Counted from the stretch's first letter, positions 15,940 through 27,700 are shown. The stretch is 64,000 nt of DNA from an uncultured Chitinophaga sp. (GCF_937898475.1 NZ_CALEJS010000016.1:930001-994000), one strand, 5' to 3'. Made by a program: numbers and translations. Notes: generated by a model from the sequence alone, not told the origin.

Positions 15940-17484
15940 ATGATATTGAAGCATTTAGCCGCAGCCCTGCTGTTAACGGCTTGCATGATGACGACTGTTT
16001 ATGCACAGCTGGCTCCCAAACGCGAGCTCAGGGCTGTATGGATTGCCACCGTGGAAAATATTGACTGGCCGTCACGCAGGGGCTTGAGTACTGATCAGCA
16101 AAAGCAGGAATTTATAGCACTTCTTGACAGGCAGCAGCGCAACGGCATCAATGCTGTAGTGGTGCAGGTACGCCCCGTAGCGGATGCCTTCTACTCTTCA
16201 CCCTTCGAGCCATGGTCAGAATACCTTACCGGCAGACAGGGGCAGGCCCCCAACCCATACTATGACCCGCTGGAGTTCATGGTAGCAGAAACCCACAGGC
16301 GCGGCATGGAATTCCATGCCTGGTTTAACCCTTACCGGGCGGTCTTCAATATCAACCGCAGCAGTATTGCCCCTAATCATATTACCCGGCTCCGTCCCCA
16401 GTGGTTCCTTACCTATGGCGACCGCAAATATTTCGATCCCGGTATACCTGATGTACGCCTTTATGTTACCCAGATCATTACCGATGTGGTAAAACGCTAT
16501 GACATAGACGCCGTACATTTCGACGATTATTTCTACCCATACCGGATTCCCGGCAAAGAGTTCCCTGACAATAATTCTTACCGCCTCTACGGTGGTCAGC
16601 TATCCAAAGACGACTGGCGGCGGCATAATGTAGACACCATCATCCAGATGCTGAACCTGGCTATCAAAGCCGCCAAGCCCTGGGTAAAGTTCGGGGTCAG
16701 CCCGTTTGGAGTATGGCGTAACCGCGACAAAGATCCGGAAGGGTCCTACACCCGTGGTGGCCAGACCAACTACGACGATCTCTATGCCGATGTGCTGAAA
16801 TGGCTGAAGAACGGCTGGATCGATTACGTAGCCCCCCAACTGTACTGGGAACACGGCCACCGGCTGGTGGCATATGAAGTGCTGCTAAACTGGTGGGCGC
16901 AGCACAGCTACGGGCGGCATGTATACATCGGGCACGGCGTGTACCGCATTAACAGTAATGCGGTCTGGCGGAATCCCGGCGAACTGACCAGCCAGATCAC
17001 CGATGCCCGTACCCTCAATACCGTACAGGGCAGTATTTTCTACAGCGCCAAATCCTTCTCCGGCAACCCCCTGGGCATAGAAGACAGCCTGCACAACCAT
17101 CTTTACCGCTACCCGGCCCTCCGCCCCCTGATGCCCTGGCTCCAGGGCCAGGAAGCGCCAAAAGCGCCCTATTTTATTGATGCCTTTGAACGGGAAAACG
17201 GCTTGCAGGTGTACTGGTCTGATGACGATACCCTGCATCGTACCAAACAATACGTGCTGTACCGTTTTGAAAGCTCTGAGCCCATTAACCTGAATGATCC
17301 GGCAAAGATCCTGGCCATTGTGCCGCAAATGCCTGATCCTCAGTATACAGACTTTACCTATCAGAAAGGACGTAATTATGTTTACGTAGTCACCGCCTTG
17401 AACCGCCTGCAGAATGAAAGCCTGCGGAGCGAATCACTGGAGGTAAAGGTCGTGAACGGAAAGGCCACGTTCGAGTTTCCATAG
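15940..17484 (+). CDS. GHL10/DUF187 glycoside-hydrolase-like protein (YngK type)
   Basis: I choose the ATG at 15940 over two in-frame TTG codons just before it. The protein is 514 residues with a signal peptide (MILKHLAAALLLTACMMTTVYAQ). The family body follows: KRELRAVWIATVENIDWPSR, FHAWFNPYRA, DAVHFDDYFYPY with a likely catalytic Asp pair, and WIDYVAPQLYWEHG. A C-terminal FN3-like region (YFIDAFERENGLQVYWSDDD) ends it. GHL10 proteins are predicted glycosidases, and one studied group cleaves de-N-acetylated peptidoglycan. The exact substrate is unknown. It stands alone. Confidence 0.88.
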   Translation: MILKHLAAALLLTACMMTTVYAQLAPKRELRAVWIATVENIDWPSRRGLSTDQQKQEFIALLDRQQRNGINAVVVQVRPVADAFYSSPFEPWSEYLTGRQGQAPNPYYDPLEFMVAETHRRGMEFHAWFNPYRAVFNINRSSIAPNHITRLRPQWFLTYGDRKYFDPGIPDVRLYVTQIITDVVKRYDIDAVHFDDYFYPYRIPGKEFPDNNSYRLYGGQLSKDDWRRHNVDTIIQMLNLAIKAAKPWVKFGVSPFGVWRNRDKDPEGSYTRGGQTNYDDLYADVLKWLKNGWIDYVAPQLYWEHGHRLVAYEVLLNWWAQHSYGRHVYIGHGVYRINSNAVWRNPGELTSQITDARTLNTVQGSIFYSAKSFSGNPLGIEDSLHNHLYRYPALRPLMPWLQGQEAPKAPYFIDAFERENGLQVYWSDDDTLHRTKQYVLYRFESSEPINLNDPAKILAIVPQMPDPQYTDFTYQKGRNYVYVVTALNRLQNESLRSESLEVKVVNGKATFEFP

Positions 17485-17825
17485 GCCAGCAGCTCCTGAG
17501 TGCTCGACACAAAAGAAGTTTTATTAATATTCAGATTAATCCTGTTGTATACGGCGGGCCGGACTTTTGATCCGGCCTGCCCGCTCCTGTATTCCCCCGT
17601 TCGTGTGTCCTTTCCCGGTCCCCAAAAGCGCTCAAAAATTCATTAATTTCCAAGTTATTCACTTATTTTTTTAATCTTTTCTAAATTTTTCCCCTTAAAC
17701 AAATGTTTATAAAAAAAATACCGCATTCCTTTAGTATCTTTAAACCGTTCCCGAAACAATTACGGTACCTCCCGGCCGCAAAAAACGCTAAGGCGTAGTG
17801 TACCTGATACAAAAAACCTAAATGA
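17485..17825. other. intergenic region before gltB with a GC-rich hairpin
   Basis: No gene is seen in this 341-base gap. A bulged hairpin at 17554-17584 (GCGGGCCGGA pairing with TCCGG and CCCGC) probably ends the upstream transcript, although no T-run follows. The second half is very AT-rich, with TATCTTTA near 17738-17745 as an imperfect -7 element for gltB. Confidence 0.5.
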
Positions 17826-20800
17826 ATGCGAAAAGTGAGAAAACAGGAGGGCCTTTATCGTCCGGAATTTGAACATGATGCCTGCGGAACTGGTTTTACT
17901 GCCCATATAAAAGGCCGTAAATCCCACCAGATCATAAAGGATGCCTTGACGATGCTGGAAAATATGGAACACCGTGGGGCCTGCGGTTGTGAACGTACTA
18001 CCGGAGACGGGGCCGGTATCCTCATTCAGATGCCGCATGAGTTTTTCTTTGACGAGTGCCTCAAAATGGGGGTCGCATTACCCGAATTCGGAAAATATGG
18101 TGTAGGCATGGTGTTCTTCCCCAAAGAACCCCGCTGGCGTGAAGAGTGTCGCGAAATAATCAACCGCGCAGCAGAAAAGCTGGGCCTCGATATACTGGGA
18201 TACCGCAAAGTGCCGGTACGCCCCGATGGCATTGGTGAAAGCGCCCTTTCCGTAGAACCTGAAATAGAACAGGTATTCATTGCCTGCCCCTACCAGATCT
18301 CCGACCAGGAATCCTTTGAACGTAAACTGTTCATACTCCGTAACTATGTATCTAAAACAGTGCGCAATACCGTACCTAAGGAAAAGGCACTGTTCTATAT
18401 AGCTTCTCTTTCTTCCAAAACCATCGTTTATAAAGGACAGCTTACCACCTACCAGGTAAGGCATTACTATCCTGACCTGAGCGATGAGAAAATGGTGTCT
18501 GCCTTTGCACTGATCCACTCCCGCTTCGCTACCAACACGTTCCCCAGCTGGAGACTGGCTCACCCCTACCGCTATATTGCGCATAACGGTGAGATCAACA
18601 CCCTGAAAGGGAACCTGAACTGGCTGCGCGCCGGCGAAAGGGACTTTGCTACCAGATACTTCTCTAAAGAAGAAATGGATATGCTGCTGCCGATCGTAGA
18701 AGAAGGCCAGTCAGACTCCGCCAGCCTCGATAATGTAATAGAACTGCTCACCCTCACCGGACGCTCACTGCCCCATGTAATGATGATGCTCATCCCCGAA
18801 GCATGGGACGGCAACGAAGACATGGACCCGGTGAAGAAAGCTTTCTACGAATACCACGCCTCCCTGATGGAGCCCTGGGACGGTCCCGCTTCCATCTCCT
18901 TCACAGATGGTAAGATTATCGGCGCTACGCTGGACCGTAACGGTCTGCGCCCCAGCCGTTTCGTGGTAACCAAAGACGATCGGGTGATCATGGCCTCAGA
19001 AGCCGGCGTATTGCCCATCGATCCCAAGAACGTAAAAGAAAAAGGCCGCCTGCAACCTGGTAAAATGTTCATTGTTGACATGGACCAGGGCCGCATTATC
19101 GGTGATGAGGAGCTGAAACAGACCATCTGTTCACAGCAGCCTTATGCAGAATGGCTCAATAAATACAAGATCCGCCTGGAAGAACTGCCAGAGCCCCGCG
19201 TAACATTTACCCACCTGGAGCACGAGCAGATCTTTAAATACCAGCGCGCCTTCGGTTACAGCACCGAAGACCTGGAGCACATCATCGCTCCCATGGCCAT
19301 AGACGGCAAAGAGCCCATCGGCTCTATGGGTACCGATGTGCCGCTGGCCGTGCTGAGTGATCAGCCGCAGCACCTGAGCAGCTACTTCAAACAGCTGTTC
19401 GCACAGGTAACCAACCCGCCCATTGATCCTATCCGGGAAAGACTGGTAATGTCACTGGCTACCTTTGTGGGCAACAACGGCAACCTGCTGGATGAAGATC
19501 CGCTGCACTGCCACGGCCTCGCACTGCGCCACCCCATCCTGAACAATCATGAGCTGGAGAAGATCCGCAGTATCGATACCGGTATCTTCCAGGCCAAAAC
19601 ATTACAGACCTATTTCAAGGCAGACGGCAAACCCGGCTCCCTCGAAAAAGGACTGGCCCGCCTTTGCCGCTATGCAGTAGATGCCGTGGAAGACGGGTTT
19701 GAAGTGATCATCCTTTCCGACCGGGCCATTGATTCTGAGCATGCGCCCATACCTTCCCTGCTGGCTGCTTCCGCAGTTCACCACCACCTTATCCGTAAGG
19801 GAGTACGTGGACAGGTAGGTATCATCATAGAAGCCGGTGATGTCTGGGAAGTGCACCACTACGCATGCCTGCTGGGTTTTGGCGCTACCGCGATCAACCC
19901 CTACCTGGCACTGAGCACCATCCGGGATATGAAGCTGAACGGCAAACTGGATACCGAGCTGGATGTGGATAAACTCAAAAAGAATTACATCAAGGCTGTT
20001 TGCGAAGGCCTGCTGAAAGTATTCTCTAAAATGGGTATCTCCACCCTGCAGTCTTACCAGGGTGCACAGATCTTTGAGATCTTGGGTATTAACCAGAGTG
20101 TGGTAGACAAATACTTCACCGGCGCCGTCTCCCGCTTGCAGGGTCTGGGCCTCGATGAGATTGCCCGCGAAACACTGGCCAAGCACTGGATGGGTTACGG
20201 CCGCAAGGAAACACCCGTACAGCGTTTAACGGTGGGCGGTATCTACCAGTGGAAACGTAAAGGCGAGTTCCACCTCTTTAATCCAACAACGATCCACCTG
20301 CTGCAATACTCCACCCGCATGGGGGATTACGGCATCTTCAAAAAATACTCCAAGGCCGTGAACGACCAAAGTGAAAAAGCCGCCACCCTGCGCAGCATGT
20401 TCACTTTCAAGCGTACACGTCCCTCCATATCTATCAATGAGGTAGAACCGGCAGCATCCATCTTCAAACGCTTCGCTACAGGCGCTATGAGCTTTGGCTC
20501 CATATCCCACGAAGCGCATTCCACCCTGGCTATTGCCATGAACCGTATCGGCGCCAAAAGCAATACCGGTGAAGGTGGTGAAGATGAGATCCGCTACGAG
20601 CAGCTGCCTAACGGCGACAGCATGCGCTCTGCCATTAAACAGGTGGCCAGCGCCCGCTTCGGGGTTACCAGCTATTACCTCACCAATGCAGACGAATTAC
20701 AGATCAAGATGGCGCAGGGCGCCAAGCCCGGCGAAGGTGGCCAGCTGCCCGGCCATAAAGTGGACGAATGGATCGCTAAAGTGCGCCACTCCACCCCGGG

Positions 20801-22364
20801 TGTAGGCCTCATCTCTCCGCCGCCGCACCATGATATTTATTCTATCGAAGATCTGGCACAGCTGATCTTTGACCTGAAGAACGCCAACCGCGCCGCCCGT
20901 ATCAGCGTTAAGCTGGTATCCAAAGCAGGGGTAGGCACCATCGCTGCCGGTGTGGCCAAAGCTCATGCAGACGTTGTGCTCATCTCCGGCCATGATGGCG
21001 GTACCGGTGCCTCTCCCATCAGCTCTATCAAACATGCAGGGCTGCCCTGGGAACTGGGCCTGGCAGAAACCCACCAGACACTGGTACGCAATAAACTGCG
21101 CAGCAGGGTAGTGGTACAAACAGACGGACAGCTGAAAACCGGCCGCGATATCGCTATCGCTACCCTCCTGGGCGCCGAAGAATGGGGTGTGGCAACCGCC
21201 GCCCTCGTAGTAGAAGGCTGTATCATGATGCGTAAATGCCATCTCAATACCTGCCCGGTAGGGGTGGCTACCCAGGATCCTGAACTGCGCAAACGCTTTG
21301 CCGGCGATCCTGAAAATGTAGTGAACCTTTTCAAATTCCTGGTGGAAGAGCTGCGCGAGATCATGGCAGAACTGGGCTTCCGTACCGTAAACGAAATGGT
21401 TGGCCAGGTAGAAAACCTGCAGGTCCGCGAAGGTGTAGACCACTGGAAGTTCAAACATCTTGACCTTTCTCCGATATTATACAGAGAACCCGCTGGTCCT
21501 GAAGTAGGCCAGTACAAACAGGAAGAACAGGACCACGGTATCAGCGAGGTGCTGGACTGGCAGCTGCTGAAAGCCGCCCAGCCCGCACTGGAAAAGAAAA
21601 CCCGGGTGTTCCAGCAGTTCGGTGTAAAGAATACAGACCGTACCATCGGCACTATTCTCAGCAACGAAATATCCAAACGCTATAAAAGCGAAGGTCTGCC
21701 GGAAGACACCATCCACTTCAAATTCCTGGGCTCCGCCGGTCAGAGCTTCGGCGCCTTTAACACCCGCGGTGTAACGCTGGAACTGGAAGGCGAAGCAAAT
21801 GACTACTTTGGTAAAGGGCTTTCCGGTGCAAAACTGATCCTGTATCCCTCCGCTGAAGCTGGTTTCAAGGCAGAAGAAAACATCATTGCCGGTAACGTGG
21901 CCTTCTATGGCGCAACCTCCGGCGAAGCATACATACGCGGTAAAGCCGGTGAGCGCTTCTGTGTACGTAACTCAGGCGCCACCGTAGTAGCAGAAGGCGT
22001 AGGCGACCACGGTTGCGAATATATGACCGGCGGCAGGGCAGTGATCCTGGGCGAAACCGGCCGCAACTTTGGCGCTGGTATGAGCGGCGGTATTGCCTAT
22101 GTATACGATGTAAAAGGCGTATTCGCCAACCGCTGCAACAAAGACATGATCGATCTTGATCCGCTGGACCAGGAAGATATAGCCCGCCTGCATGACCTGA
22201 TCACCAAACATCATGCATACACTAACAGTACCGTGGCTAAGTTCATATTGAAGGACTGGGAAAATCAGTTACGCCATTTTGTGAAAGTGTTCCCGAAAGA
22301 ATACAAAGCCGTACTGAAATTAGCGAAGTCAGAATCAGAAGGTCAGAAAGTAAAGAAATCCTGA
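17826..22364 (+). CDS. gltB: glutamate synthase large (alpha) subunit
   Basis: The 1512-residue protein has the full GltB plan. Cys20 in EHDACGTGF is the glutaminase nucleophile, to be exposed when the 19-residue leader is removed. The class II amidotransferase domain runs to about 430, then the central domain, the FMN-binding synthase domain (SNTGEGGEDE, KPGEGGQLPGHKV) and the C-terminal GXGXG helix domain. The 3Fe-4S cysteines fit CX5CX4C at 1132, 1138 and 1143. It makes glutamate from glutamine and 2-oxoglutarate. gltD follows 51 bases downstream. Confidence 0.98.
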   Translation: MRKVRKQEGLYRPEFEHDACGTGFTAHIKGRKSHQIIKDALTMLENMEHRGACGCERTTGDGAGILIQMPHEFFFDECLKMGVALPEFGKYGVGMVFFPKEPRWREECREIINRAAEKLGLDILGYRKVPVRPDGIGESALSVEPEIEQVFIACPYQISDQESFERKLFILRNYVSKTVRNTVPKEKALFYIASLSSKTIVYKGQLTTYQVRHYYPDLSDEKMVSAFALIHSRFATNTFPSWRLAHPYRYIAHNGEINTLKGNLNWLRAGERDFATRYFSKEEMDMLLPIVEEGQSDSASLDNVIELLTLTGRSLPHVMMMLIPEAWDGNEDMDPVKKAFYEYHASLMEPWDGPASISFTDGKIIGATLDRNGLRPSRFVVTKDDRVIMASEAGVLPIDPKNVKEKGRLQPGKMFIVDMDQGRIIGDEELKQTICSQQPYAEWLNKYKIRLEELPEPRVTFTHLEHEQIFKYQRAFGYSTEDLEHIIAPMAIDGKEPIGSMGTDVPLAVLSDQPQHLSSYFKQLFAQVTNPPIDPIRERLVMSLATFVGNNGNLLDEDPLHCHGLALRHPILNNHELEKIRSIDTGIFQAKTLQTYFKADGKPGSLEKGLARLCRYAVDAVEDGFEVIILSDRAIDSEHAPIPSLLAASAVHHHLIRKGVRGQVGIIIEAGDVWEVHHYACLLGFGATAINPYLALSTIRDMKLNGKLDTELDVDKLKKNYIKAVCEGLLKVFSKMGISTLQSYQGAQIFEILGINQSVVDKYFTGAVSRLQGLGLDEIARETLAKHWMGYGRKETPVQRLTVGGIYQWKRKGEFHLFNPTTIHLLQYSTRMGDYGIFKKYSKAVNDQSEKAATLRSMFTFKRTRPSISINEVEPAASIFKRFATGAMSFGSISHEAHSTLAIAMNRIGAKSNTGEGGEDEIRYEQLPNGDSMRSAIKQVASARFGVTSYYLTNADELQIKMAQGAKPGEGGQLPGHKVDEWIAKVRHSTPGVGLISPPPHHDIYSIEDLAQLIFDLKNANRAARISVKLVSKAGVGTIAAGVAKAHADVVLISGHDGGTGASPISSIKHAGLPWELGLAETHQTLVRNKLRSRVVVQTDGQLKTGRDIAIATLLGAEEWGVATAALVVEGCIMMRKCHLNTCPVGVATQDPELRKRFAGDPENVVNLFKFLVEELREIMAELGFRTVNEMVGQVENLQVREGVDHWKFKHLDLSPILYREPAGPEVGQYKQEEQDHGISEVLDWQLLKAAQPALEKKTRVFQQFGVKNTDRTIGTILSNEISKRYKSEGLPEDTIHFKFLGSAGQSFGAFNTRGVTLELEGEANDYFGKGLSGAKLILYPSAEAGFKAEENIIAGNVAFYGATSGEAYIRGKAGERFCVRNSGATVVAEGVGDHGCEYMTGGRAVILGETGRNFGAGMSGGIAYVYDVKGVFANRCNKDMIDLDPLDQEDIARLHDLITKHHAYTNSTVAKFILKDWENQLRHFVKVFPKEYKAVLKLAKSESEGQKVKKS

Positions 22365-22415
22365 CCCTGGTAAGGTCCATGAACTATTAAACTATTATTA
22401 AAAGATCAGAAGAAG

Positions 22416-23891
22416 ATGGGTAAACCAACGGGTTTTTTGGAATTTACACGTGAATTGCCGGGCAAAGCAGATCCCGGGCAAAGAACACAGCACTATAAGG
22501 AGTTCGTGGAGCGTTACAGCGAACCAAAGCTGAATACGCAGGCAGCTCGTTGTATGAACTGCGGTGTACCGTTCTGCCATAGCGGATGCCCGCTGGGCAA
22601 TGTGATCCCGGAATTTAACGATGCCGTTTACAAAAAAGACTGGCAGGATGCCTACGATATTCTTACCAGCACCAACAACTTTCCGGAGTTCACCGGCCGT
22701 ATATGCCCGGCGCCCTGCGAAAGCGCCTGCGTACTGGGTATCAACCAGCCGCCGGTAGCCATCGAAGAAATTGAACGTCATATTATCGAGATAGCGTTTG
22801 ATAAAGGGCTTGTACAGGCTAAAACACCGCGGGTACGCACCGGTAAAAAGGTGGCCGTAATTGGTTCCGGTCCCGCCGGACTTGCAGCGGCAGCACAGCT
22901 GAATTATGCTGGTCACCAGGTGACTGTATTTGAAAGGGATGATGCCCCCGGCGGACTGCTCCGCTACGGTATCCCCGATTTCAAGCTCGAGAAATGGGTG
23001 GTGGAACGCCGTATTAAATTGATGGAAGAAGAGGGCGTAAGCTTCCAGTGTAACGCCAACGTAGGGGTGAACGTAAGTGTGAATGACCTCCTGCGCGAAT
23101 ATAATGCCATCGTGCTGGCCGGTGGATCTACCATTCCCCGCGATCTGAATATTCCCGGCCGTGAGCTGAAAGGCGTTCATTTTGCAATGGACTTCCTGAA
23201 GCAACAGAATAAAAGGGTGTCTAACCGCCCTGTAGAAGGCGATGATATCTGGGCAACTGATAAAAACGTAGTAGTAATTGGCGGCGGCGACACCGGTTCA
23301 GACTGTGTGGGCACCTCCAACCGCCACGGTGCAAAAAGCGTTACGCAGCTGGAGCTGTTGCCAAAACCTCCCGGCGAACGTACACCGTATATGCCCTGGC
23401 CTACCTATCCTATGGTACTGAAAACATCTTCTTCCCACGAAGAAGGAGCAGACCGCAAGTGGGCAATCGCTACCAAGGAATTTATAGGTGATGGCAAAGG
23501 CAATTTAAAAGCCCTGAAACTGGTAGACCTGCAATGGTCACTGGGTCAGGACGGCAAACCAGGCGGCTTTACCGAAGTTCCTGGTTCCGAAAGAGAAGTA
23601 CCCTGTGAGCTGGCCTTACTGGCAATGGGCTTTGTGCATCCGCAGCACACGGGTATGCTGGATGATCTGGGTGTGGAAAAAGACGAGCGCGGTAATGTGA
23701 AAGCAACAGAAAAGGCCTATCAGACCTCCATCCCCAAAGTGTTTGCCGCCGGCGATATGCGTCGCGGTCAGTCACTGGTGGTGTGGGCAATCAGCGAAGG
23801 CCGTGAGTGCGCCCGTAAAGTAGACGAGTTCCTGATGGGCGTATCCCAGCTGGAAAGCAAGGATCATTCCTTACAAGCAATGGCTATTTGA
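22416..23891 (+). CDS. gltD: glutamate synthase small (beta) subunit
   Basis: The 491-residue flavoprotein feeds electrons from NAD(P)H to GltB. The N-terminal Fe-S segment has CMNCGVPFCHSGCPLGN and RICPAPCESACV, the two-cluster cysteine pattern. An FAD-binding GSGPAGLAAAAQL follows at about residue 150 and an NAD(P) loop VVIGGGDTGSDCVG at about 288. The C-terminal AAGDMRRGQSLVVWAI segment closes the FAD site. It is co-transcribed with gltB. A strong hairpin and T-run follow. Confidence 0.97.
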   Translation: MGKPTGFLEFTRELPGKADPGQRTQHYKEFVERYSEPKLNTQAARCMNCGVPFCHSGCPLGNVIPEFNDAVYKKDWQDAYDILTSTNNFPEFTGRICPAPCESACVLGINQPPVAIEEIERHIIEIAFDKGLVQAKTPRVRTGKKVAVIGSGPAGLAAAAQLNYAGHQVTVFERDDAPGGLLRYGIPDFKLEKWVVERRIKLMEEEGVSFQCNANVGVNVSVNDLLREYNAIVLAGGSTIPRDLNIPGRELKGVHFAMDFLKQQNKRVSNRPVEGDDIWATDKNVVVIGGGDTGSDCVGTSNRHGAKSVTQLELLPKPPGERTPYMPWPTYPMVLKTSSSHEEGADRKWAIATKEFIGDGKGNLKALKLVDLQWSLGQDGKPGGFTEVPGSEREVPCELALLAMGFVHPQHTGMLDDLGVEKDERGNVKATEKAYQTSIPKVFAAGDMRRGQSLVVWAISEGRECARKVDEFLMGVSQLESKDHSLQAMAI

Positions 23892-23945
23892 CAACTTGAT
23901 CAAAAGTTTTCTCATAAGCAGGTTTAGATTTTGTTGTAACCTTCA

Positions 23946-23980
23946 GCCGGGCTGGGTTTTTACCCGGCCCTTTCTTTTTC
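23946..23980 (+). terminator. terminator of the gltBD operon
   Basis: GCCGGG (23946-23951) pairs with CCCGGC (23963-23968), with TTTCTTTTTC immediately after. It lies 55 bases past the gltD stop. Confidence 0.8.
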
Positions 23981-24073
23981 TTATAACGGCATAATCCTTC
24001 CTTTAGCAGGCACAATCTGCCTGTCCGCCTATTATTCATCACTTTTCCTGTGCCGCCCGCTATTTTTGATCTC

Positions 24074-24712
24074 ATGCGGCGCCTGTTTCCCTTATTGGTG
24101 ATGTACATCCTGGTCGGTTCCACTGTTCCTGCTTTCGCGCAGGATACGGCAGACTTTTCCTCTGCAGCCGGTTTCATTTTTAACACAAATGCTTACAGGA
24201 AAGGCATTTACAAGTCCTTCAAAGAGTTCCAGCTCAACAGCCCTTCAGAACATGGCAATATGGTGGTAAAAAACCGCAGCACCGCCGCCCAGATCTACCT
24301 GCTGGCCAGCAGGAATGAACTGCATATTGCAGACAGCACCGGGAAGGAAAAGAAAGTGAAGGACTATTGGGGATTTTCTGACGGAAAAAATGTGTACATA
24401 AAGGACAATGGCCTCAATAAATTACAGGAGATAGGCTATTACTGCCTCTATGAGATCCATGCAGTTGCGCCCACACCCGTGGCTAACCCCAACGCCATAA
24501 CGTTTAATAATACACCCCCGCCCAACCGGAAAAAGAAGGTGATCAACATCATCACCGGCCAGGTATATGACCTTACCCTCTACAATCTGAGAAAATATAT
24601 TCTCCCTCCCGACAGGCAACTCCTGGAAATGTTCAATACCGACGCACAAAAGCGCGGGCGCATGGAGTATTATATCCACTGGTTCAATGAACGCAATACT
24701 CCCGTGTTGTAA
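24074..24712 (+). CDS. secreted hypothetical protein (212 aa)
   Basis: I choose the ATG at 24074 because it opens a signal peptide (MRRLFPLLVMYILVGSTVPAFAQ). A GTG at 24050 would add eight residues. A TATTTTTG sequence at 24061-24068 is a possible -7 element but overlaps so closely that the leader would be very short. The mature protein has FIFNTNAYRKGIYKSFKEFQLNSPS, then a YWGFSDGKNVYIKDN segment and a Pro-rich linker (NNTPPPNRKKK) before a helical end. I recognise this style from Bacteroidota proteins of unknown function but cannot name a family. It lies upstream of tamB. Confidence 0.65.
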   Translation: MRRLFPLLVMYILVGSTVPAFAQDTADFSSAAGFIFNTNAYRKGIYKSFKEFQLNSPSEHGNMVVKNRSTAAQIYLLASRNELHIADSTGKEKKVKDYWGFSDGKNVYIKDNGLNKLQEIGYYCLYEIHAVAPTPVANPNAITFNNTPPPNRKKKVINIITGQVYDLTLYNLRKYILPPDRQLLEMFNTDAQKRGRMEYYIHWFNERNTPVL

Positions 24713-24799
24713 CAGGTACAGATTTTGCTGATCTCACTTTTTGTGCTATAATGCGCCAAAGCATTTATTTTCAGTATATTACTATAGTAATCATTCATA

Positions 24800-27700
24800 G
24801 TGACAGAACCTGCTTCCAACGGTGAAAAACGTCGTGGCCGCCCATGGTGGCGCTGGCTTGTATGGATCATTGTAGCCATCCTATTATTGCCTGTAATGGC
24901 CGTACTGCTGCTGCAACTTACTCCCGTGCAGGACTACCTCCGCCGGCAGGGAGAACTGTATCTCCAGAACAAGCTGCATACAAGAGTAAAGATCGGCTAC
25001 CTGCGGGCAAGGGGCTGGCGTTATCTCGAGCTGCGGAACGTAGCGGTATCAGACACCAGCAACAAAGCCCTGTTCTACTCCGGGTCGCTCAAAGTACACT
25101 ACAACCTGCTGGCCCTCCTGAACAATGAAATACGCGTAAATAAGCTGGAATGGGACAGTGTCCTGGTCAACGCCTATCGTCATACGCACGACAGCGCTTT
25201 TAATTTCCAGTTCGTGATCGACGCCTTTGTAAGTCCCGATGCCACACCCGATACGCTGGCACAGGAAACCGGTACTACTCTGCAGTTCCATATCCGTGAT
25301 GTAAAGCTGCACCAGCTAAGGCTCAGTTACCTGGACGGACTGGAGGGCATGCATACCGTGCTCCGCCTGGATTCACTGGAGATAGACCCCGACGAGCTGC
25401 TGGTGAACGATGGCGTGTATGCTTTCAGGGGTATCAGCCTCAATGGCCTTACCGGCTTTTTCCGACAGTTCTACCGGCCCAAAACAACCGTAGCCGCTGC
25501 ACCACCGCCACCGGCAACAGACACAACGGCAGCCCCTTTCCATCTCCTGCTCAAACAGCTAAGGATCCGCAACAGTACTTTCTGGTATGAAAGCGAAGAC
25601 ATCGGCATATCTACCGCCTGGAATGTTGGCAGCTTCCAGCTGAACAACGCCAATATAGACCAGGACTCTACCCGTATCCAGGCCCAGGACATTCGCCTCA
25701 GCCGCACACGTGGCATACTTACCATGTCTGCCCCAAAAGATACTACCCCGGCGCCGTTGCCATCAACCCCTAATACCTGGCGGGTGCTTACCAGCCAGGC
25801 GCTGCTGGAAAAGATCACCTTAAAATACGATAACAATACGGGCCCTGCACCCGGCGGCGCGGGCAGCGATCCGGACTATAACCACCTGCTGATCAGAGAT
25901 TTCAATACCCGGGTAGGCAATATCAACTATCGTCCGGATACCGTCAGCGCGCTGCTCCACAGCCTTAGCATGCGCGACAAATCAGGCTTTGCCGTAAAGC
26001 GCGCACACATGTATTTTACCTTTACGCCGCAAAGCCTCTCCCTGCAAGACCTGCTGGTGGAAACCTCCCGCAGCATACTGCGCAAACATATAGTCGTGAA
26101 CGTTCCTTCCTGGGAAACCGTGGCAGATCATCTCGAACAATTGCAGATCAGGGCCAATATCGACTCTTCCCGCATAGCACTGGGAGAGTGGCTGGCATTT
26201 GTGCCGGATTCACGCAATAATCCCTACATGAAACCGCTGTGGGATAAACAGTTAACAGTATCGGCTATATTAAAAGGCCCGCTCAGCAACCTGGATGTGC
26301 AGCACTTTTATGTAAGGGACAATGTGGGCAATACCCTGCAGACACAGGGAAAGATTTTTTATGCCGCCAATACAGACAGCATAAAGGCCAACCTGCCTTC
26401 CATCATGCTGCAAAGCGGCAACAGCGCATTACGCTCCTGGCTGCCGCCCGGCACCATGCCGGATACGCCGCGACTGCCGGAGCAGATGCTGATCACCGGT
26501 TCCTTTACCGGCGGCATGGCTGATATGCGAACCGAGCTGCAGCTAAAGAGTGACATTGCCAATGCAGCCCTCACGGCTCACCTCGTAAACATTACCGACA
26601 GCCTGCGTGCCCGCTACTCACTGCACATACCTTCCTTCCAGCTCCACCCCGGTATCATGCTGTATGATACCACCATGGGCTGGATAAGCGGCGGCCTGCA
26701 GGCGGAAGGCAGGGGCTATGATCTCAATACCATGTCTGCCAGTGCCGCAATGCAGCTTAACAACGCTACTTACAACCGCTATACCTACCAGGACATCAAT
26801 GCCAAGGCAAATATCGCACAGGGCAGGTTCCAGCTGTCCGGCCAAAGTGCAGACACGGCTATCACCGCTGTTTTTGATATCACCGGCCTGCTGAAAGATA
26901 CCACCCTGCAAAACCTGCAGGCAGATATAAAACTGGAAAGGGCAGACCTGTATGCCACCAACTGGTATGCAGATCCCTTTCTGCTGAAAGGCGCCCTCAC
27001 CGCAGATTTCAGCAGCCTTTCCCCCAGCAGGCTGGAAGGCAATGCCTTTTTTACGGGCTGGCAAATGGTGACCGGCGGAAACGCCTTCACCCTGGATACA
27101 ATAGCTTTACGCGCCCACTACCAGGACCAGCAATACCTTGCTCTTACGGGGCCTTTTGGTTTTATAAATGCCAATGGCAGGGTAGATTACACAAAGCTGG
27201 GCAACACTTTCAGCGCCCTGATCAACAAACCACTGCAAACACCGGATAGTACAGTTGTAGACTCCCTGCTGCCCGGACAGCTGCTGGAGTGGACCGCCTC
27301 TCTCCGCTGGCCCCGCAGCCTGCAGGCCATGATGCCAACACTGCGCATGAATAATCCGCTGGACATTAAAGGCCGCCTCAACTCAGACAGCAGCCTGCTG
27401 GTAATGAATGCCTCACTGCCCAGGGTAAGCTACGATTCTATTCATGTAGACAGCCTGTTGCTGGATGCCCGCATACAGGATACTTCCCTGAAAGCCATTG
27501 TTTCACTGGCTTCCCTCCGCCACCCGGTAGCGCCCCTGTATCATACAGCACTCCTGGCCAATGCAAGCGCCGGGAAATTGACCTGGGACATGAACCTGGA
27601 TGATGTGGCAGGAAAGCCCAAATATAAAGTGGGCGGATTGGTACAGTTCCTGCCCGACAGCGTGATCGTATTCTCACTGAAACCGGAGCTGCTGCTGAAT

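Noticed and set aside
20697..21458. 253-residue minus-strand frame inside gltB
   Set aside because: It is a shadow of the high-GC gltB coding strand and shows no family motif.
22398..23204. 268-residue minus-strand frame over gltD
   Set aside because: Antisense shadow of gltD with low-complexity His/Phe content.
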